From contig NZ_QWEY01000004.1 in the NCBI RefSeq assembly GCF_003443995.1, forward strand, positions 248,001 to 312,000: a DNA stretch of 64,000 nucleotides, in the 5' to 3' direction. Made by a program: the position numbers and the translations under genes. Positions 36,692 through 45,248 of this stretch are shown piece after piece. This DNA is from Pseudotabrizicola alkalilacus (GTDB lineage: Bacteria > Pseudomonadota > Alphaproteobacteria > Rhodobacterales > Rhodobacteraceae). The stretch's first letter is position 1, and each line of letters starts with the position of its first letter. The notes below the pieces were generated by a model that was given only the letters and a program-made list of their open reading frames with translations, was not told where the DNA came from and searched no databases.

Positions 36692-38712
36692 TGGCGGGGC
36701 TGGTGGCTGGCATTGATGTGGGTGGTACGTTTACCGATCTGGTGATTGTTGATCCGGCGACAGGCGCGGTCAGGCTGGCAAAAGTGCCCACAACGCTGCC
36801 CAATCAGGCCCCCGGTGTGCTGACCGCTCTGGAAGAGGCAGGGGCGGATCTGGCGGATATTGACCTGATCGTGCATGGCACCACCACGACCACCAATGCC
36901 GTGCTGGAACGCAGGCTGGCCAAAACCGGGTTGATCACAACCATGGGCTTTCGAGATGTGCTGGAACTGGGCCGCCGCACCCGGCCCAATGCCTACGGCA
37001 TGCACGGTCGCTTTGTGCCGGTTATCCCCCGCGATCTGCGGTTGGAAGTGCCTGAGCGGATGGATGCGCGCGGCACGATCCTGACGCCGCTGGATGAGGC
37101 GGCGGTTAGAAAAGCGGCTCTACGCTTGCGAGAAGTGGGCTGTGAAAGTGTGGTGATCCACTTTCTGCATGCCTATGCCAACCCTGCGCATGAACGCCGA
37201 GCAGCCGAGATTGTCGCAGAGGTCTGGCCAAACCAGCATATCACCATGGGCCATGCCCTGCTGTCGGAAAGCCGCGAGTATGAGCGGGGGGTGACGGCGG
37301 CGGTCAATGCCAGTGTGCAGCCGCTGCTGGACCGCTATGTGACACGGCTGGCCGATCAGCTGGCGGCGCGCGGCTATGCCCATGATCTGCTGGTGATGAA
37401 TGGCAATGGCGGGATGGTTTCGGCAAGATCAGTGTCGAAAGAGGCGGTAAAAACCGTGATGTCCGGCCCCGCATCGGGCGTGATGGCGGCTGTGGCCACC
37501 GGGCGGCGGGCCGGGATGACCAACCTTTTGACCTATGACATGGGTGGCACCTCGACCGATGTTGCGATGATCCGCAACGGGCGCGCGCCGGTCTCGAACG
37601 AGATCGAGGTAGAATATGCCATGCCGATCCACGTGCCGATGGTGGATGTGCGCACGGTGGGTGCCGGAGGCGGCTCGATTGCGCGGATAGACGCGGGCGG
37701 CATGCTGCGGGTCGGGCCGGAAAGTGCCGGGTCGACGCCCGGCCCGGTGTGCTACGGCCGGGGCGGCACGCAGGTCACGATTTCTGACGCCAACCTGTTG
37801 CTGGGCCGTCTGCCCGCCGCACGTTTCGGTCAGGCAGCAGAAGCGGCGCGGCAAGCCATGGCGGATCAGATCGCCACGCCGCTGGGCCTGTCGGTAGAAC
37901 AGGCCGCCGAGGCGGTGGTGCGGATTGCCAATATCCACATGGCGGGGGCGATCCGTATGGTTTCGATCTCGATGGGGGCCGACCCGCGCGATTTTGCACT
38001 GTTCGCCTTTGGCGGAGCCGGACCGCTGCATGCGGTGGCTTTGGCGCGGGAACTGGCGGTGCCGACCGTGCTGATCCCGGCACGACCGGGCATCACCAAT
38101 GCGCTTGGCTGCGTGGTGGCTGATCTGCGACAAGACTTCGTGCGCACGCTGAACCGGCCGCTGGATGCGGTGGATATCGACACTGTGCAGGCGGTTTTTG
38201 CAGAGCAGGACGCGGAGGGCCGGCGGCTGATCGGGGCAGAGAGCATCCGGTTGCAGTCGGTGCGCGCAGAATTCTCGGCGGATATGCAATTTGTCGGCCA
38301 GACTCATTTGCTGAGGGTCGCCTTGCCGCATGGCAAACCATCACGCGCCGAATTGCAAAGGCTGTTCGAGGCTGCCTATCATCACCGCTTTCGGGTCGAG
38401 CTGCCGACGATCAAGGCCAATCTGGTGAACCTGAACGTGTCGGTCATCGGCGAGCGGCCAGAGATGGATCTGTCTGCGCTTATTGAGCCCGAGGGGCGGC
38501 GGGCTGTGGCGGAGCCTGTGTCGGTCCGGCAGGTCTGGTTCGACGGTTGGGTGGAAACGCCGGTGTATTGGCGCGATCATCTGCCACTGTCCCTGTCACT
38601 GACCGGCCCGGCGATCATCGAGCAAATGGATACGACGATCGTGATAGACCCCGGCTGTCAGGTCACTTCGGATACCGATGGAAACCTCATTGTGCAGGTG
38701 CCGCATGCTTGA
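36688..38712 (+). CDS. hydantoinase/oxoprolinase subunit A (HyuA family)
   Basis: A 674-residue ATPase-fold subunit of an ATP-dependent cyclic-amide hydrolase (N-methylhydantoinase, 5-oxoprolinase, or the related acetone carboxylase family). Phosphate-binding loop GIDVGGTFTDLV at residues ~8-19, HGTTTTTNAVLERR at ~60-73, and a second ASKHA motif TYDMGGTSTDVA at ~282-293. It needs the B subunit encoded next. Here the probable role is ATP-driven opening of a lactam or imide ring made by the upstream hydroxylase and reductase. Confidence 0.9.
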   Translation: MMAGLVAGIDVGGTFTDLVIVDPATGAVRLAKVPTTLPNQAPGVLTALEEAGADLADIDLIVHGTTTTTNAVLERRLAKTGLITTMGFRDVLELGRRTRPNAYGMHGRFVPVIPRDLRLEVPERMDARGTILTPLDEAAVRKAALRLREVGCESVVIHFLHAYANPAHERRAAEIVAEVWPNQHITMGHALLSESREYERGVTAAVNASVQPLLDRYVTRLADQLAARGYAHDLLVMNGNGGMVSARSVSKEAVKTVMSGPASGVMAAVATGRRAGMTNLLTYDMGGTSTDVAMIRNGRAPVSNEIEVEYAMPIHVPMVDVRTVGAGGGSIARIDAGGMLRVGPESAGSTPGPVCYGRGGTQVTISDANLLLGRLPAARFGQAAEAARQAMADQIATPLGLSVEQAAEAVVRIANIHMAGAIRMVSISMGADPRDFALFAFGGAGPLHAVALARELAVPTVLIPARPGITNALGCVVADLRQDFVRTLNRPLDAVDIDTVQAVFAEQDAEGRRLIGAESIRLQSVRAEFSADMQFVGQTHLLRVALPHGKPSRAELQRLFEAAYHHRFRVELPTIKANLVNLNVSVIGERPEMDLSALIEPEGRRAVAEPVSVRQVWFDGWVETPVYWRDHLPLSLSLTGPAIIEQMDTTIVIDPGCQVTSDTDGNLIVQVPHA

Positions 38713-40387
38713 TCCCGTCACTCTTGCCGTGATTCAGGCCGGGTTGCAGCAGGTCTGCGACGAGATGGATCTGACCTTCAGCCGCGCGGCCTTTTCCCCG
38801 GTCATCGCCGAGGCGGATGACAGGTCGGACGGGATTTACAGTGCGACCGATGGCAGTCTGATCGCCCAAGGGTCAAGGGGCCTGCCGGTGTTTGTTGGCG
38901 TCATGCAGTTTTCCACCCGCACCATTCTGGAGCGCATCCGCAACGGCCTGACCGCGGCACCCGATCCGGGTGACATCTATATGGTGAACGATCCCTATCT
39001 GGGCGGCACCCATCTGATGGATGTGCGCTTTGCCATGCCGGTCTGGCGCAAGGGGCAGATCTTTTGCTGGCTGTCGAACACCGGGCATTGGCCCGATACC
39101 GGCGGCATGGTGCCCGGCGGGTTCAGCGCCTCTGCGATCAGCGCCGAGCAGGAAGGGTTGCGGATTCCGCCGGTCAAACTGTTCAAAAAGGGCGTGTTAG
39201 ACACGGAAATCTGGCAGATCATCTGCTCCAACATCCGGGTGTCGGATCAACGGATCGGCGATGTTCAGGCGCAGGCAAGCGCCCTGCTGATCGGGGCCGA
39301 GCGGCTGGCGGTGCTGCTGGACCGCTACGGCGATGCAACGGTGACGCAAGCGATTGCCGAGATGCGGACGCGGGCGGCACAGCAAATGCTGGCGATGATC
39401 GGGCTGATCACAGATGGCGTGTATCAGGCGACGGCGATTGTCGATTCCGATGGGGTCGTCAATGAACCGCTGAAAATCGCAGTCACAGTGTCGAAAGCAG
39501 CCGATGGGCTGACGTTTGATTTCTCTGAAAGCTCCCCTCCGTGTATGGGTCCGATGAATTCGGTGCGGGCCACCACGCTGTCTTCGGTCTATCTGGCGAT
39601 GCGGCATATCTTTCCCGATGTGCCGATCAGCGCCGGGGCGTTCGAGCCGCTGACGGTCACCGGGATCGAGGGCACGTTTCTGGATGCGCAATATCCGCGC
39701 CCGGTGTCGGGATGCGCGGCCGAGGTCAGCCAACGCATTGCCGAGGCGGTGTTCGCGGCTCTGGTGCAGGCGATCCCTGACCGGGTGACGGCGGCACCAG
39801 CGGGGACGAGTGGCAATTTTGGTCTGGGCGGATATGACCCCCAGACCGGGCAAAGCTATGTGATGTATCAGATTTCCGGCGGCGGCTATGGCGGCAATGC
39901 CGATCATGACGGCTTGTCAAATGGCTGCTCGACCATAGGCATCTCGAAAGCGCCGCCTGTGGAAATCATGGAGCAGAAGTTTCCGGTGCTCTATCGCCAC
40001 TATGCGCTGCACGAGGGCAGCGGCGGCGCAGGGCAGCATCGGGGCGGGTTCGGGCTGGATTATGAGATCGAGTTGTTGCGCGGCGAGGCGCGGGCCAGTT
40101 TCGTGATGGACCATGGCCGTACCGGGCCGCTGGGCGCGCAAGGTGGGCAAGACGGGGCGGTAAACCGGGTCGAGGTGACGCGCGACGGTGAGACCTTTGT
40201 GCCGCCGCATCTGTCAAAAGCGCAGGATATCGTGCTTGCCCCCGGTGACCGGGTCCGTGTGCGCACGCCTGGCGGCGGGGGTTTTGGCGATCCGGCACAG
40301 CGCGACCCGGCGCTGGTGGCCGAAGATGTGCGGCTGGGCCGCTACAGCGCGGCGCAGGCGCGATTGTTGTGGAATTGGCCGGGTTAG
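38705..40387 (+). CDS. hydantoinase/oxoprolinase subunit B (HyuB family)
   Basis: A 560-residue B subunit. Typical elements are LDPVTLAVIQAGLQQVCDEM at the start, GDIYMVNDPYLGGTHLMDV (residues ~92-110) and the glycine-rich end VRVRTPGGGGFGDP. The ATG at 38705 overlaps the A-subunit gene by 8 bases. It ends the 16-kb operon; its stop overlaps that of the convergent nagA gene. Confidence 0.9.
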   Translation: MLDPVTLAVIQAGLQQVCDEMDLTFSRAAFSPVIAEADDRSDGIYSATDGSLIAQGSRGLPVFVGVMQFSTRTILERIRNGLTAAPDPGDIYMVNDPYLGGTHLMDVRFAMPVWRKGQIFCWLSNTGHWPDTGGMVPGGFSASAISAEQEGLRIPPVKLFKKGVLDTEIWQIICSNIRVSDQRIGDVQAQASALLIGAERLAVLLDRYGDATVTQAIAEMRTRAAQQMLAMIGLITDGVYQATAIVDSDGVVNEPLKIAVTVSKAADGLTFDFSESSPPCMGPMNSVRATTLSSVYLAMRHIFPDVPISAGAFEPLTVTGIEGTFLDAQYPRPVSGCAAEVSQRIAEAVFAALVQAIPDRVTAAPAGTSGNFGLGGYDPQTGQSYVMYQISGGGYGGNADHDGLSNGCSTIGISKAPPVEIMEQKFPVLYRHYALHEGSGGAGQHRGGFGLDYEIELLRGEARASFVMDHGRTGPLGAQGGQDGAVNRVEVTRDGETFVPPHLSKAQDIVLAPGDRVRVRTPGGGGFGDPAQRDPALVAEDVRLGRYSAAQARLLWNWPG

Positions 40388-41508
40388 AGCCGTTTTTCGC
40401 CGCCTTGCCAAACGCCTTTCACGTCAAACGTATCGCTCAGATGCACCAGATCGGTGCGCGCGCCAGATCGTAATTGCCCCAGATCGTCACGCCCGATCAC
40501 CTGTGCAGGCGCGCGCGTGGCCATTGCCAGCGCGCGTTCCGGCGGTAGGCCGATCTTGTGCACCATCACAGCAATTGCCTGCGGCAAACTCAGATCCGCC
40601 CCGGCAAGCGTGCCATCCTCCAACGTCAGACGCCCATCACGACGCAGGATTTTGCGGCCACCAAGCGTGAACTCGGTCTGATCGGTGCCCGCCGCCGCCA
40701 TGCAATCCGACACCAGAAACAACCCGTCCGGACGTGCCGACAGGGCAATCCGCAGGGTGGCGGGCGCGACATGGATGGCATCAGCGATCACACCCGCCGC
40801 AATATCATTGCTCAGCACCGCGCCCACGAGTCCGGGTTCGCGGTTGCCAAGTTGGCTCATCGCGTTGAACAGATGGGTGGCACAGCGCGCGCCCGCAACG
40901 ATAGCGGCCTCTGCCTCGGCATAGGTGCAGTCGGTATGGCCCAGACTGACAACCGCCCCTGCCTCGGCCAAAGCCGCGATCTGATCGGCGCGCACGGCAG
41001 AGGGAGCCAGCGTGATCATCAACGCGGGCAAGCGGCGGGCAGCGCTGATCAGCATGGCCAGATCGCGATCTTCCATCGGGCGGATCAGGGCCGGGTCATG
41101 CGCGCCCTTGCGGCGCGGGTCCAGATGCGGCCCCTCCAGATGCAGGCCCAGAAAGCCGGGCACGCCAATGCTGGCTACCCCGGCCTCGATCACGCGGGCG
41201 GTGGCGTCAAAGCTGTCTGTGATCAGGGTCGGCAGCAGCCCCGTGGTGCCAAGCCGTGCGTGAGTCAGGCAGATCGCCCGCAGGGTCTGGGGGTCGGTGT
41301 GACCATCGACCATCAACCCGCCACCGCCATTGACCTGCAGATCGATCAGACCCGACGACAGGATGCCACCCGCCAGATCAATGACCTCCGCACCCGACGG
41401 GACCGACGCGGCCAACCCGGTGACAGCCGCACCATCGGTCAGCAGAACGGCATCGTCGTGCAGCACCATGCCGTCAAAAATGCGCGCGCCGATGAATGCG
41501 GTGGTCAT
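40384..41508 (-). CDS. nagA: N-acetylglucosamine-6-phosphate deacetylase
   Basis: A 374-residue amidohydrolase making glucosamine-6-phosphate and acetate from GlcNAc-6-P. Metal and substrate motifs: GLIDLQVNGGGG (residues ~51-62), HLEGPHLDPRRKGAH (~123-137), SLGHTDCTYAEA with the metal His, THLFNAMSQLGNREPG and the catalytic Asp in LVSDCMAAAG. Translation is coupled (TGATG) to the SIS-domain gene upstream. It ends the leftward amino-sugar operon. Confidence 0.94.
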   Translation of the reverse strand: MTTAFIGARIFDGMVLHDDAVLLTDGAAVTGLAASVPSGAEVIDLAGGILSSGLIDLQVNGGGGLMVDGHTDPQTLRAICLTHARLGTTGLLPTLITDSFDATARVIEAGVASIGVPGFLGLHLEGPHLDPRRKGAHDPALIRPMEDRDLAMLISAARRLPALMITLAPSAVRADQIAALAEAGAVVSLGHTDCTYAEAEAAIVAGARCATHLFNAMSQLGNREPGLVGAVLSNDIAAGVIADAIHVAPATLRIALSARPDGLFLVSDCMAAAGTDQTEFTLGGRKILRRDGRLTLEDGTLAGADLSLPQAIAVMVHKIGLPPERALAMATRAPAQVIGRDDLGQLRSGARTDLVHLSDTFDVKGVWQGGEKRL

Positions 41509-42533
41509 CAGACTGTCTCCGTCACCTTGCGCAGATGCGGTGGGGTGTCGGGATCGAAGCCGCGACGACGGGCCAGCCCTTCGACAAAGCTGTAGAACGC
41601 CGTCGCAAGCACCAAAGGTGCGACCAGCGGATGCAGATCGGGCACCAGCGGCAGTTGCGTGACACCCTTTGCCGCAGCCCCGGTCAGGAACACATCGGCC
41701 CCCTGAGCTGCAAGGCGCTCTGCCGTTGCGATGACATGCGGCAGTGCGGCATCTTCGACGCCCAGCGCCAGCACCGGGAATTGTGCCTGCACAATGGCCG
41801 CCGGGCCATGCAGCACCTCTGCCGCCGAATAGGACTCGGCATGTAGCCCGCAGGTTTCCTTGAGCTTCAACGCGCATTCATTGGCAATGGCAAAGGCCGG
41901 GCCGCGCCCCAGAACATAGGCCGAATTCGCCCGCGACAGGCGCGCAGCGAGTGGCGACCAATCCAGATGCAGCGCCTTCTCCAGCGCATCCGGCAAATCG
42001 GTAATGGCGCGGCGCAGGCTATCATCCTGCCGCCATTCGGCCAAAAGCGTCAGCCCCGCCAGGACCGAGACCACAAAGGTCTTGGTCGCCGCGACACTTT
42101 GCTCGACACCGGCAAGCAGCGGCAAGCAGTGATCAGATGCCGCCCCCATCGGGCTGTCGGCAAAGTTGGTGATGGCCACCGACAGGGCACCGCCACTGCG
42201 GCCTGCCCGCATCATCTCCACAATATCGGGGCTTTGACCGGACTGGGAGATGCCAACACAGACCGCACCATTCAGCCGCAGGGGGCGCCCATAGATCGAG
42301 GCGACCGAAGGACCGACCGAGGCGACAGGTACGCCCGCCAGCAGCTCCACGGCGTATTTCAGATAGGTGGCGGCGTGGTCGGATGATCCGCGCGCGACGG
42401 TGACGATCAGGCCCGGATCAAGCCTTTGCATCGCCGTTGCGGCATCCTGCACCGCCGTACCGCTCTGCGCCAGAAACCGCGCGGCGGCGGCCGGGATTTC
42501 GGCCACTTCGCGCGCCATATGGGTCTGCGTCAT
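41508..42533 (-). CDS. SIS-domain aminosugar-phosphate deaminase (NagB-II type)
   Basis: A 341-residue protein with two SIS domains, like the isomerase half of GlmS without the glutaminase domain. Sugar-phosphate loops ARGSSDHAA (residues ~48-56) and GISQSGQSPD (~94-103) are clear, and the C-terminal LARRRGFDPDTPPHLRKVTE is typical. NagB-II enzymes deaminate glucosamine-6-phosphate to fructose-6-phosphate. It overlaps the GntR gene by ATGA and nagA by TGATG, so it supplies the step after NagA. Confidence 0.88.
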   Translation of the reverse strand: MTQTHMAREVAEIPAAAARFLAQSGTAVQDAATAMQRLDPGLIVTVARGSSDHAATYLKYAVELLAGVPVASVGPSVASIYGRPLRLNGAVCVGISQSGQSPDIVEMMRAGRSGGALSVAITNFADSPMGAASDHCLPLLAGVEQSVAATKTFVVSVLAGLTLLAEWRQDDSLRRAITDLPDALEKALHLDWSPLAARLSRANSAYVLGRGPAFAIANECALKLKETCGLHAESYSAAEVLHGPAAIVQAQFPVLALGVEDAALPHVIATAERLAAQGADVFLTGAAAKGVTQLPLVPDLHPLVAPLVLATAFYSFVEGLARRRGFDPDTPPHLRKVTETV

Positions 42534-43309
42534 GTTGGTGTCCTTTCCGAAGGGCCGCTTTGGGGCGACAGGGTCAGTTCTACAGTGAAGTCATAGGCAT
42601 CGCCGCGATAGAGAGAGCGGGTGAACTCCACCACCCGGCCAGAGGGCAGATAGCCGATCCGCTCGATCCGCAGCCCGGCCGCCCCGACGGGAACCCCCAG
42701 CAGCTCGGCATCGCGCCCGCTCAGATTGGCCGCTGAAATGCGCTGCACTGCCCGCACGGGCCGCAGGCCGCGCGATTCGAGCATCGCGTACAGGCTGGTT
42801 TCCACCAAGGCGGGATCGGGCAGCGTCGCAGTAGACAGCGAGGCGCGTTCAATGGCCAGCGGCACATCATCAGACCGCCGCACCCGTTCCAGCCGGGCGA
42901 CACGGTCGCCGATACCAAGGCCCAGAGCCATCACCTCTTCGGGCGACGGCGTGGCAATCTGGCGCGACAGCCAGACCGATTCCACCGATTTGCCGCGCCG
43001 CGCCATATCTTCGGTGAAGGAGGTCAGCAGCGACAGAGCCTGCTCCAGCCGTTCCACCTTTGGCGCGACAAAGGTGCCAGAGCCACGGCGCTGCACCAGT
43101 TGCCCGTTGGCCACCAGTGCCTGCACCGCCTTGCGCACAGTCACACGGCTCAGGCCGGTCATGCTGGCCATATCCCGCTCCGCCGGAAGGCTGTCTCCAG
43201 CGGCAAGGCGGCCGGAGCTGATCGCTTCGGCCAGGCGCTTTTGCAGTTGCAGGTACAGCGGGCCGGAGCCTGCATCATCAAAACCTGCGGCAGAAAAGAG
43301 CATATCCAT
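42530..43309 (-). CDS. GntR-family (HutC/UTRA) transcriptional regulator
   Basis: A 259-residue regulator: an N-terminal winged helix (YLQLQKRLAEAISSGRLAAG, then MTGLSRVTVRKAVQALVANG) and a C-terminal UTRA effector domain typical of the HutC branch, which often senses GlcNAc-6-P or GlcN-6-P (NagR/NagQ). It lies inside the amino-sugar operon, overlapping genes on both sides, and probably binds the TGGTAT/ATACCA half-sites between the kinase gene and murQ. Confidence 0.9.
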   Translation of the reverse strand: MDMLFSAAGFDDAGSGPLYLQLQKRLAEAISSGRLAAGDSLPAERDMASMTGLSRVTVRKAVQALVANGQLVQRRGSGTFVAPKVERLEQALSLLTSFTEDMARRGKSVESVWLSRQIATPSPEEVMALGLGIGDRVARLERVRRSDDVPLAIERASLSTATLPDPALVETSLYAMLESRGLRPVRAVQRISAANLSGRDAELLGVPVGAAGLRIERIGYLPSGRVVEFTRSLYRGDAYDFTVELTLSPQSGPSERTPT

Positions 43310-44157
43310 CACTCCGCCTCCCGCGCGAGAAGAAGCGCGCCATCCAGCGCCGTGCCCTTTGCCGCAGCTTGCGGAACCTGTGACAGCGCGGTGGCATAGG
43401 CAGAGCCAAGCCCACCGATAAACGTTACCGGCGATGGCACTGTTTCGCGCAGGCGCAACAGGATTGCCGCAACACCTGACACAGCAGCCCCCCACAATTC
43501 AGTCGCTGCCGGATCATCGCTTTGCACGATACCGGGTGCAAGCTGCGCAAAATCGGCGGCACGGGCAGTCTGCGCAAAGCTGACAACGCCCGCAGCGCCG
43601 CCATGCTGATCTATCAGCTGCTGAAGAAACGGTGTCATCGCTGCAAAGCCATCAACCGCGCGCAGCGCAAGCGACAGGGCGGCGCGACCCAGCCAGGCCC
43701 CGCTCCCCTCATCCCCCAGCACCAGCCCCCAGCCGCCGTAACAGCGGATGACGCCCCGTTGCTGAACCGCATAAACCGATCCGGTGCCCATCGCGGCGAC
43801 GATGCCATCGGCGGCGACCAAAGCCCCTTTGGCCGCTGCAACGGCATCGGTTTCGATCCGCGCGCGGGCAAAGGGCAACGCAAGGCGCAGCCGCCCCGCA
43901 GCCCCCGCCGCATTGGCCCCCGCAAGGCCAAGGCCCGCCATCAGATGCGGTATCTCGCGTAGCGCCTCTGCCGGACCCAAAGCGGCGAACATCGCTTCAT
44001 TTGTGGCGGCGAGGATATTGCTGCGCGCTGTTTCGGGATCAGAGGCGATATTGGCAGGGCCTCCATGGCCGCGCCCCAGAACGCGGCCCGCCTGATCCGT
44101 CACCGCAGCACGGCACCCGGTACCCCCGCCATCAATTCCCAGAAACAGCGCCATCAT
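43309..44157 (-). CDS. BadF/BadG/BcrA-type ATPase, probable amino-sugar kinase
   Basis: A 282-residue ASKHA-fold kinase. The phosphate-1 loop FLGIDGGGTGCRAAV opens the protein, and AAMGTGSVYA and LVLGDEGSGAWLGR are the phosphate-2 and adenosine-region motifs. The family includes N-acetylglucosamine kinase and the MurNAc/GlcNAc kinase MurK. Its place beside murQ, nagA and a NagB-II-type gene suggests that it phosphorylates imported MurNAc, GlcNAc or both. Two consecutive ATGs (44155-44157 and 44152-44154) can start it. It is the first gene of the leftward operon. Confidence 0.85.
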   Translation of the reverse strand: MMALFLGIDGGGTGCRAAVTDQAGRVLGRGHGGPANIASDPETARSNILAATNEAMFAALGPAEALREIPHLMAGLGLAGANAAGAAGRLRLALPFARARIETDAVAAAKGALVAADGIVAAMGTGSVYAVQQRGVIRCYGGWGLVLGDEGSGAWLGRAALSLALRAVDGFAAMTPFLQQLIDQHGGAAGVVSFAQTARAADFAQLAPGIVQSDDPAATELWGAAVSGVAAILLRLRETVPSPVTFIGGLGSAYATALSQVPQAAAKGTALDGALLLAREAE

Positions 44158-44174
44158 AATCCCCCTGCCGGATT

Positions 44175-44286
44175 AAGATACCAAACTAATACCATTTGGG
44201 AAGTGGTATCTTTTATATTCGTGTAATGCCCTATAAATCAGCAATTTATGCGCTTTCAAAACTTCGTTCTTTACAATTGGTATTAT
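44175..44286. promoter_or_regulatory. divergent control region with TGGTAT/ATACCA operator half-sites
   Basis: This AT-rich region between the kinase gene and murQ holds AAGATACCA (44175-44183) and its exact inverted copy TGGTATCTT (44204-44212), another ATACCA at 44189-44194 and another TGGTAT at 44279-44284. Such half-sites are of the kind recognised by GntR/HutC regulators, and a GntR gene is in the leftward operon. I could not fix -35 or -10 hexamers with confidence. Confidence 0.6.
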
Positions 44287-44320
44287 TTTGGCATTGTCGC
44301 TTAAGCTAGGGGGGAATCAG

Positions 44321-45211
44321 ATGTCCGAGCACCGAACAGAAAGCCGGCACGCATTGTCCGATGGCCTGCATGCCGTTGCATCAGCGGAGGTTCTGTCGCG
44401 GATTCTGGCTGGTCAGACCCAGGCGCTTGCGGCGCTCACGCCCGCCTTTCCGCAGATCACCCAGGCCGCCCGCGCCGGGGCGCAGGCGCTGCGTCAGGGC
44501 GGAAAGATGGCCTATGCCGGGGCCGGGTCGTCAGGGCTGATGGCGTTGGCAGATTGTCTGGAGCTGCCCGGCACCTTTGGCATCGCGCCAGATCGCGTTC
44601 CGATGCTGTTTGCGGGCGGCGTTGAGGCATTGCTGCACATGCAGGGCGGCCCCGAAGATGACCCCGAACTGGCAAAAGCCGATCTGAAGCGGGCGCAGCT
44701 GACGACGGGAGACGTTGTCCTGTGCCTCGCAGCCTCTGGCGGCACACCCTATACGCTGGCAATCGCCGAGGGCGCAAAGGCGCTTGGCGCAACGGTGGTC
44801 GGGTTTTCGAATGTGGCGACAGCGCCCCTTCTGAAAATGGCCGATATTGCGGTATTTCTGGATACCGGGCCTGAGATCATAACCGGATCAACCCGTATGG
44901 GCGCAGGCAGCGCGCAAAAGGTGGCGCTGAACATGCTGTCGGTGTTGGTAGCGATTGATCTGGGACATGTGCATGACGGGTTCATGGTCAATGTCACCGC
45001 CGACAACGCCAAGCTTGTCGGACGCGCCGCACGAATTGTGGCAGGCGTGTCCGGTGCCGGGGAAGACACCGCGCGCGCGGCGCTGGCCCAGACCAAAGGC
45101 GCGGTAAAGCCTGCCATTCTGGTCGCACGCGGGATGACAGTGGCGCAGGCGGAACAAGCGCTTGCCACCACCGGCGGCCATCTGGCCCCCCTGCTGACCG
45201 ACCAAAAATAA
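44321..45211 (+). CDS. murQ: N-acetylmuramic acid 6-phosphate etherase MurQ
   Basis: A 296-residue SIS-fold lyase that removes D-lactate from MurNAc-6-P to give GlcNAc-6-P. MurQ features are GAGSSGLMALADCLELPGTF (residues ~67-86), the catalytic-Glu region GGPEDDPELAKADL, AASGGTPYTL and the hallmark ITGSTRMGAGSAQKVALNML. A strong GGGGGAA ribosome site precedes the ATG at 44321; an in-frame upstream Met is not needed. It is the first gene of the rightward operon; its product is the substrate of NagA in the opposite operon. Confidence 0.94.
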   Translation: MSEHRTESRHALSDGLHAVASAEVLSRILAGQTQALAALTPAFPQITQAARAGAQALRQGGKMAYAGAGSSGLMALADCLELPGTFGIAPDRVPMLFAGGVEALLHMQGGPEDDPELAKADLKRAQLTTGDVVLCLAASGGTPYTLAIAEGAKALGATVVGFSNVATAPLLKMADIAVFLDTGPEIITGSTRMGAGSAQKVALNMLSVLVAIDLGHVHDGFMVNVTADNAKLVGRAARIVAGVSGAGEDTARAALAQTKGAVKPAILVARGMTVAQAEQALATTGGHLAPLLTDQK

Positions 45212-45248
45212 CCAACCGGGCGAAAAGCCCACCAACCGGGAGACGACA

